Shown here one piece after another: positions 56,952-64,000 of a stretch of 64,000 nt of DNA. A program made the translations under genes and the position numbers. The DNA is from Symbiodinium natans. Taxonomy: Eukaryota > Sar > Dinophyceae > Suessiales > Symbiodiniaceae. The DNA lies in assembly GCA_905221605.1 (NCBI GenBank), contig CAJNDS010000534.1:1-64000 (forward strand). Direction: 5' to 3'. Position 1 is the first letter of the stretch; the number at the start of each line of letters is the position of its first letter. The notes under the pieces were generated by a model, which saw nothing but the letters and a program-made list of their open reading frames with translations, had not been told where the DNA came from and made no database searches.

Positions 56952-59431
56952 GCTGTGCGTTCTTTCTGAAAATAACCTCTGCCATTCGCAGTATTTGTTC
57001 ATGTTACCTCTTGATATGGTCTGAGACATGTCTTTGAGCAAGAACGGTTTGCACAACCTGGCAGCAGCTGGTTTGGTCTACAGTTGGGAGTTGTGAGTGG
57101 GTGACCCAAATGCAGCTCAACATCGCTCAACATCGCTCAACATCGCTCAACATCGCTCAACATCGCTCAACATCGCTCAACATCGCTCAATTCTCCGGTC
57201 GTCTTCAAAGAACCTTCGAGCCACACACGCAGAACTCAAGACATTCCTACCCGGGCTTACCCTAAACTACGCCCACTCAACCTCAAACTCAAGCCCGAAG
57301 GAATGAAAAGACGCACATGCTTGATAGGAAAATCATGCCAATAAAGAGGACTTGCGTTAAGAAAACATGCGAATCTTTTCCAAATCCGTCATGTGAGCAT
57401 TGTGCTTGAAACGGGGGGGGGTGGGGTCTGACAATACCAACACCGCACCTTTTCCTGTGACGCCTTGCAACCTTGCCTCACAAACAACAATAAACAATAT
57501 CATGTCGTAAAGAGGACTCGTCCTGCGAGCATTGTGTTTGCAAATTAGGGGGAGGGGGGTGTGCCCCTTGTTTTCTTTTGAAAATCTCTGCCCCCCTCAC
57601 CCCGCGCTTTTGTTTTGTTTCTTTTGCCGCCTTGCAAGCTTGCTTCATAGCGAAGATCATGCCCCAAAAGTAGCTCTTCCGTTTTTTCTATTTCTTTGAA
57701 GCCTTGCAAGCTTGCTCAAGCAGCATCATGCCAGAATTTGTCACTTTGGCATTGTGTTTGCAAATGGGAGGGGGGGGCACCCCCCCCCCCCCCTCCCCAC
57801 CACTTGGGAGGGGGGGGCCCCCCCCCCCCCCCCTCCCCACCACTTGTGTTTTATCAGGAAAATCCTCCGTGTAAGGAAATCGCGATGTCCTCTAAAACCT
57901 TTCAAAATGTCTCCCTCTCTCTCTCTCACTGTACCTGTGTAGTTCAATAGGAAAACAATATGGTTTCTCGCTTTTTTGGCCGGTTTGATTCTCCGGGATG
58001 CTGTGCAGTCACAACTCCCGAAATTATCTCATTTGACAGATGTGGCAAATAGCGCCACACGCAGTCGTAGCAATTTGACATCGTGTTCTGTGCGAAAGAT
58101 CGGTGGAAGAGATGGTTTGAATACTAATCAATCTATCTGTTTTGAGAACACGATGTGTCAGCCTTGAAGTTCGCGTGACAGCCAATAGCTTTTTCCTGGG
58201 TTTTGTACGCGGAGCTCCGTGCGAAGACCATAAGATGCGATTGAAGCAGGATCTGCATTCAAGAGCTTGTTCAGCTTTCAGTTCAGGTTAATTCCATGAG
58301 CTGTTGCTGATCTAGAGATCAGACGGACGTCAATGAGGTAACGAGCCCCTGCAAATCTTGTACCCGTACATTCAGTATTGTCTCCCAAAAAAATTGGACG
58401 GCCCCAAACCACTGCATGGGCCCAAATTACCACTCGTTACCACCCACAGAACGTAAGCTAGGCTCAGCGAGGCTTAGTGAGGCTGCGAGACTGCATTGAG
58501 AGATTGTCGCACGGGGCTCCTCCTAGCAAAGAAGATTTGTTTTGAGTGCGTCGCAACCCTGCGTTGCTGAAGCTTGGTCTTCCAAGCCCGGTTGCCTTCG
58601 AACGTCCCGAGTTTGTACAGCTTGTGTGTAAAGTTTCGGCACGGGTCATTTCCCGCCAGACTGTCGCTTCCATCGCTGTTTGTCAATAAGTGTAAATGGT
58701 TGGCATTGTCGCGTATTGCTCATTTGTGTGATTTTAGATCCACGCATGTCTGGCGTCTGTGAGAACATCAAGAGTCAAGACCCTCCAGTTTCCGTGATGC
58801 AAGATTCAGTTTGTGCCACGCGTGCTGCCACGGCCACTTGTGAGCAGGCACACTGCCGTTGCTGACTGATTGTGCTCACACCGTGCTTCGCCGGAAAAGA
58901 TGCCGTTTCTGTTTCTTTGCTCAAGAGCACTCGCAAGGCGAGCACGCGTGCATATTTGGATAGCAGGATACTGGAGAGCTCCCAGACACCTTTGTCTACC
59001 AGCTTTGCTTGTGTTCATGATTTGTGTTTATGAGGTGCGCATCGATCCTCGCACGATTGGCGGCCTGAATCCGAGAGACTCCACCCCCGCCTCAAGCCCA
59101 CTCATTGATATGATCTTTTTCAAGGCCCCCCTGTGCTACCACTTCCTCTTGCTGATTCGGGTTCAGGGCACCACTTTCCAGGAGCTTCGTGCACGCCATC
59201 CGCTCGATCGCATCGAAAGAGAGCTTCCCTTGTTGCAGGCATTTATGGGACAGATGAACATGGTGCCTGTTCTTGGCGAGTCCTTCAATCAGGCGGAGTC
59301 TGCTTGAAGGCGTGTCAGCTCACTTCGTGGATCCTTTTCAGGTGTTTCCTTGTCTCATCGCGTTGCTTTGCTGCTGCAACGTCTTCAACGACACCTGGCC
59401 TTATCAGCAAGACCGACTTGATCCGCCTTGA
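56952..59431 (+). CDS. LMBRD2-like: LMBRD2-like multipass membrane protein, 3' exons
   Basis: Exons matching the C-terminal half of LMBR1/LMBRD2 proteins. 56952-57029 (after CAACTCACAG, before GTCTTTG) encodes a helix ending YLLIWSET, the family VVWSE helix. 59003-59292 (after TTGTCTACCAG) encodes VFMICVYEVRI, GLNPRDST, FFKAPLCYHFLLLIRVQG and MGQMNMVPVLGESFNQ; APLCxNFLxLI and MGxMxxVPxLGxSFN are family signatures. A 49-bp intron with a GC donor (59293-59341) leads in phase to VFPCLIALLCCCNVF, the last helix; the two residues between FN and FP fit the family spacing. The frame ends at 59431, short of the usual tail, so another exon may follow. Exons linking this group to 28.6-29.4 kb were not found. 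Confidence 0.7.
57115..57190. repeat. Decamer minisatellite (CAACATCGCT)
   Basis: Seven perfect 10-bp units, inside an LMBRD2-like intron. Confidence 0.95.
57400..57860. repeat. ~120-bp degenerate repeat with G and C homopolymers
   Basis: CCTTGCAAGCTTGC-type and GCATTGTGTTTGCAAAT-type blocks recur two to three times. The right end has a GGGAGGGGGGG/CCCCCCCTCCCC palindrome in two tandem ~46-bp units. No coding signal. Confidence 0.75.
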
Positions 59432-62340
59432 CAAGCACGACAGAAGTCACCAGCATTGCAGTGCAGCACACTTGAGCGTTAGGACATGCTAGGGCCAGGG
59501 GGCGAACGTGGCACCTCGAGCTTCAAGCTTTGTTTTGCCCTGCTGCTTTAGGGCGGCCTCTCTCGCGTGCGTTCGCGCATGAGCAGAGTTGGCGGATGTA
59601 CTTGGCGAGAAGAGACCATACGATCGGTCGGCCAAAGCTGGTTCAATCCCATACGAGAGCAGACGGGTATATGTTTCCGGTTCTAAGCCGGATGAGGCAC
59701 AGGCACAGACTCAGCTCAGCCCTCCTGGCTGGCTCCCCAGAACAGGCTTAAATCCGGTTTCAACCCCATACGCGAGCTCCCGCGCAACCACGTGGCTGAC
59801 CTCGACACGCGCACGACGAGTTTGACGATCCAGTGGTATGTCGGGCATCCGAGCAAATGTGGAGGAGAGCTTCGGCACAAGCTCGTCAAGCGCTTGAGAC
59901 GCGCGGTGGGTCTGGCCAGGGGTGGCGCTGCGGGGCTGTGGCACGACGGGGTGTCGGCATTGCGGACACCTGAGGCTGGCGGAGACCTCAGGCGCAACGC
60001 CATACGATGTCCCAACAGTCCCAACGACACCATGAGTACGCTACCCCCAAACGACCTGGCGGATATCGTGGTCCGGATGTTTGACCTCACTCCCGGTACC
60101 ACCTGACGATCTGAAGCCACGTCGGTGTGTGGAGCTTCAATTTCGACACCTGCGGGCATACAATGCATGGGAGGTCCTGGCACAACCCCTGGCACTCTTC
60201 TTCTTCACTGAGGCGCGCCGGTTAAGGTCCTGGAGTTAATCGGCAACGGCTTAATCTCGGCCTTTTGGGGTGTGGTGGCAGACAGAGCGTGGCTACCACA
60301 CGTCACTCGCGTCACGCCGTGCTCGTAGAAATGTCTTTCATTTTCTATATTTTGCTTTATCCCGTGATTTCCCGCCTGAAGGCTACACCCACGCCCCGTC
60401 AAAAGGCATGCTGGTTTAAGCCAATCGTGGGATGTCTGCCTGCGGCTGCGACGGCCCAGCCTTCCGAAGTTTTCCGGTTCTTGCGCTTGAACGTGCTTGA
60501 CTGAAGCAACCCCAAGGTGTACTCACGTTTCCTGCAGTTTCTCACTCTTGGCATCATGGAGTCCGGCACTCACTGGCCCAGCAATATCTTTGTTGTTGAT
60601 GTTTCTGCCCATGCAGTTTCGATCTCGGTGCTGGTGCTGGTGGCGATGACCCGTCAGTGCCCAAATGTGCAACACTTGTGCAACGTGCAACTGAAAATTT
60701 GTTGATGGTATGCCGCATCCCCAAACTGGACCCAGTCTCAGACACTGATCCGAGACACTGGTTTAGCCCGTTGAAAGAAATAGAACGCGGAACTGATTCT
60801 GTGAACTGTGAGTAGCAAAGTAAAGAGCTCTGGGTGTCGTGCCGCGTGGTTTAGATCTTCAATACATGCCAAGAAATCAGAAGCTGTCTTCGTTTCCAGA
60901 AATTGTAAGCCTCAGCTTCCCCGACCACGAGCGGTTCTACTGGACGCAAAAAGATGCAAAAAGAAAAGTCCATGCCCAGCCTGCGCTCCGCTCCTCACAT
61001 CCCTACCCTCGCACAAATTGCACTGTGGAGTTTGAGTTCTCTTCGATTTTTTGTTGGCTTGGCTTGCAGTGCCGCTGCAATGGCCAATTCTCAATCGACT
61101 TACCAAAATAGCAACGTTCGAATCATCTCAAAATGTTTGCAAGCAGGTTGGTTTGAATCCGAGCAAGTTCTCGATTTTCATTTAAGGGCTCGCAGTTCTG
61201 AGTCGATCACAGTCGGCAGACGCTTTGTTGGTTGCGTCCAGTTGGAGAAGAACTATCGACTGACCCAAAGGAACGCATGTTCAACAGTCGGCCTACATGT
61301 GCGACTAAGAATGGAAACTAGCCAGAAGCAAATGAAGAATGATGTGCCGCTTTGACGAATGGGTGTGCGAGTTTTGGTGCAACCGTGCACCTGATCTCCA
61401 CCTTGGCGCGCGTGGGCGGAGGCAGGCGCCGGAGGCCCCCAAAAACCCGGCACGCTAGGTGTCCCACCAGATTTCAGAGAAAACGCGCGCCGATGCCTTA
61501 AGTAGGACATGATGGAATCGACCCTTGATGGTCCAATGCAGGGACAACAAGCTTGGTATTGGCTTCTGATTCTTGCGCTATACGAGGTGTATGTTGGGGT
61601 GCGTGTGCGCGTATTGACAGTATGCACTTGCAGCCACGGGCTCCGTGCCAGTTTCAACGCCCTGCCATGTGCGAAGCTTCAGACATGCAAAAACCCGCGG
61701 GTATCGGAGAAGTTGCTATTCCTTGGTTTTGTTCTTGGCTTTGATGTTTCTGCGAAGTAGGAATGGGTCGCGTTCCTCTAGATTGAGATCAGGCATTCAC
61801 ATTGAAAGTGCTATGATGACCATATAGGCAGGAACAACATGGAACAGCTAAGGTTGGGAGACGGCAAACAATTGGTGGATCGCGAACGTCGGCGGCGTGC
61901 CGAGGCTAATTGCCTGGTCTGGAAAAGTGGACAAACGAGTTTTGCAGTGAGAAGCAGTGATAAGCCATCGAGTGCTTTGGCAGGATGTCGATCTGGAACT
62001 CCATGGCAGGTGCAGAAACATGCAGAAACTATGATACACTACTTCTTTTGAGAGTTCATGCCTGATGCACAGGGTGGCTCCCTTTTTTGCCAGTTGCTGA
62101 GAAACGAGCGGAAGCCGAGATGATTATGCAAATTGTTGCCACGGCTCCACTCCTGAGGCCTCAGCTGCGCCGGCTGGATGATGCAAATTGTTGCAAAATT
62201 GCGACCTTGCAAAGCGTTCTTGCATTGAAGTTCGCTGAGCGCTGCCGCACGCTGCCACGCGCAACGTGTAGTGTCACAAAGTACTTCATGTACCTTCAAA
62301 GCACAGACACAGAAACCGAGCGAACGTGTTGAAAAAGGCG
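59432..62340. other. No recognisable gene
   Basis: GC-rich frames on both strands near 59540-60200 show no family motif. Exon-like blocks near 60839-61111 and 61839-62051 are unassigned. Confidence 0.35.
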
Positions 62341-62490
62341 GGCGCGGGCTTTAAGACTCCAGTGGCTAAGATGCCAGTGGGGTTTTAGAGTTTTAGGGTT
62401 TAGGGCTTTTAGGTGTAGGGTTTTTAGGTTTAGGGTTTAGGGTTTGGGGTTAAAACCGCTGGCGTCTTAAAGCCAGCGCCCGGCCTGAAA
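62341..62490. repeat. Inverted repeat with telomere-like centre
   Basis: GGCGCGGGCTTTAAGACTCC on the left pairs with GGCGTCTTAAAGCCAGCGCC on the right, with mismatches. Between them lie ~80 bp of GGGTTTAGGG-type sequence. The right arm is itself a hairpin (CGCTGGC...GCCAGCG). It resembles a foldback or MITE-like unit. Confidence 0.7.
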
Positions 62491-63229
62491 GACAAGGAGC
62501 GTTTGCTTCGTCCGCTGCATGAGTGCACAACAGATGGCATCATTGCCTGTCTTTCTGTGATAGCCGTGCGCTCTTTCAACGCCCTCTTATGCTCAAGCAG
62601 TGGGAGTGAGGATATGGTTTCGATTCATGTGCATTTCTCAGCAGGGTGTGTGTGTGTGTGTGCAGATATTGTACTGCATGAAGACATTTCGGTGCCTTGC
62701 TTTGCAGAAGTTGTGGTTCACCTTGGCTCACCCTCTGCTCTTTAAGGTGTGGTCTAGGTCTCCTGGTCCCAAGATGATACAATGATTTATGATGTCTTGT
62801 ATTTTCGAATCTCGAGGAAAATACGATTTCCTATCAAAATGGTGTGAGAGAACCGGAACCAGCTTGCGGGACAGTATGGGTATATCGGGAGACCACACTT
62901 GAAGGATCGTCGTCTTCTTCTGGCGTCTGCTGGCATACAATATCGGGTTTAAGGTTGCATCCCCAGCCATGCGAAAGCAGAATGATCCAGGCGTTGACAA
63001 GATCGGGCCGGGAAGCCGAAAAAACAAAACGACCAGATTTCGCGAGTGTGCTCTTCAATCATATAGCCGAGCTTGGTCAGCTCGAAACTTTCAGGAAATG
63101 GGTCTTAAACTAGACTCGCGCCAGGCCCAGTCACCCCCGTCCCATCCGGCGCGTTCCAGCTCGCGCAGCATGATCACCCGTCCAGCGCTGCATAGCCCCC
63201 ATCCCGGTACCGTCCCGGCGCGTCCGCCC
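62491..63229. other. No recognisable gene
   Basis: A short GT microsatellite lies at about 62647-62660. Nothing else identifiable. Confidence 0.4.
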
Positions 63230-63830
63230 ACGTTTTCCTCGTCCTAAGATGTTCCGCAACTTCTGCCGGCATAGACTTAGACAGTTTCCAAACGACATAA
63301 AGATGCTTGCCGCAGCTGAAACGAGGATTGTGGCCCCAACGTTTCAAACTAAAACGGGAACCCTTGTGCTACGTAAAAGCATGTCGAACGCGAGCTCGGT
63401 TTGGCGAGCTCCTGCCGCAGACATGGGCATTATGTCCAAAAGAAGACGCCCGATTTGCGGTCCTAGATTTTTCATTGACGTAGACATTTTCCAAATAACA
63501 CGAAGATGCTTGCCACAGCTAGGACTACGATCGTGCGCCAACACTTACATCAGGAACCTTTTGCGCTACGTAAAAGCATGTAGAATGTGAGTTCGGGAGT
63601 GCGTTGCTTAGTCATGTATGCTCGCTGCCGCAGACACGGCGCTTGAATTGTCCAAAAGAAGAGGACCGATTTTCGGTCCTCTTCTTTGATAGACGTAATG
63701 AAAGTCCTTGCCATCGCTGCCGCTATGATTGTGGGCCTCAGCACTTCAAACAGGGAATTTTGTGCTTAATGAAGGCATGTCGAACGTGAGTTCGGCCGTG
63801 TGTTGCTCGTGGGTTGCAACCCCAGCCATT
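63230..63830. repeat. ~200-bp degenerate tandem repeat, three copies
   Basis: Blocks with AAGATGCTTGCCGCAGCT-like, CTACGTAAAAGCATGT-like and GTGAGTTCGG-like segments recur near 63300, 63505 and 63705, each preceded by a GTCCAAAAGAAGA segment or remnant. Confidence 0.75.
63655..63687. other. Perfect 15-bp hairpin
   Basis: AAAGAAGAGGACCGA, a TTT loop, then the exact complement. The equivalent position of the neighbouring repeat copy (63433-63470) has only a degenerate version. Confidence 0.8.
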
Positions 63831-64000
63831 TGCGAACAGAATATATGCCAGATGACCGGCAGACCGGTTGACCGGCAGACCACAGGATTAGAGACCAGCG
63901 GAGCACCAGACACAAACAACAAAATGCCGAGAAACACGCTGACAAAAAACCTGCTTTACTAACCTTGCAAGCCCCGCACAGTCAATTGCTGACTCCGACG

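Noticed and set aside
59640-59660. GGTTCAATCCC, tRNA T-loop-like
   Set aside because: No matching T-stem, anticodon arm or acceptor stem could be drawn around it.

Overview
The window looks like nuclear DNA of a dinoflagellate, most likely a Symbiodiniaceae member or a relative. Four things point there. The Ty1/copia polyprotein at 42-53 kb has the dinoflagellate layout: a C3H1 finger plus a CCHC knuckle in Gag, a DSGAT protease, a methyltransferase-like insert, an integrase with a long insert, and an oxygenase-like insert before the reverse transcriptase. Plant-type telomere heptamers (CCCTAAA) recur at interstitial sites. The recognisable genes are cut into small exons with AG|G acceptors and GT or GC donors. 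All gene evidence lies on the + strand. Gene density is low and simple repeats are abundant. No rRNA, tRNA or spliced-leader gene was seen.

Layout. 0-3 kb: a purine microsatellite, a CBM20 starch-binding domain split over two small exons, and an unassigned exon. 3.9-6.1 kb: an uninterrupted 745-aa leucine-rich-repeat protein. 6-25 kb: scattered exons, including an EF-hand (12.8 kb), tandem antibiotic-biosynthesis-monooxygenase (ABM) domains (15.0-16.1 kb) and a transmembrane exon (20.7 kb). 24.7-25.5 kb: an AT-rich island. 27-41 kb: a belt of satellites (decamers, TG/GC tract, AGT tracts, ~45-bp, ~105-bp and 34-bp telomere-like units). 28.6-29.4 kb and 57.0-59.4 kb: exons of an LMBRD2-like membrane protein, in the same order and on the same strand as in that family, so one gene probably spans the interval.

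41,535-53,305: a complete 11.8-kb Ty1/copia retrotransposon on the minus strand. It has 174-bp LTRs that differ at one base, a 5-bp target-site duplication (CTAAA), a primer-binding site touching the 5' LTR and a polypurine tract touching the 3' LTR. It sits inside the 34-bp telomere-like satellite and, on this reading, antisense within an LMBRD2-like intron. Reading 5' to 3' it encodes Gag, protease, a C5-methyltransferase-like domain, integrase, a 2-oxoglutarate/Fe(II)-oxygenase-like domain, reverse transcriptase/RNase H, and a third 764-codon reading frame with several membrane segments in the position of an env-like gene. The coding sequence is broken by five single-base frame changes but by no isolated nonsense codon.

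The most interesting object is this retrotransposon. One mobile element carries a candidate DNA-base methyltransferase, a candidate dioxygenase and a membrane-protein ORF. 59.5-64 kb holds an inverted repeat with a telomere-like centre and a ~200-bp degenerate tandem repeat with one perfect hairpin.
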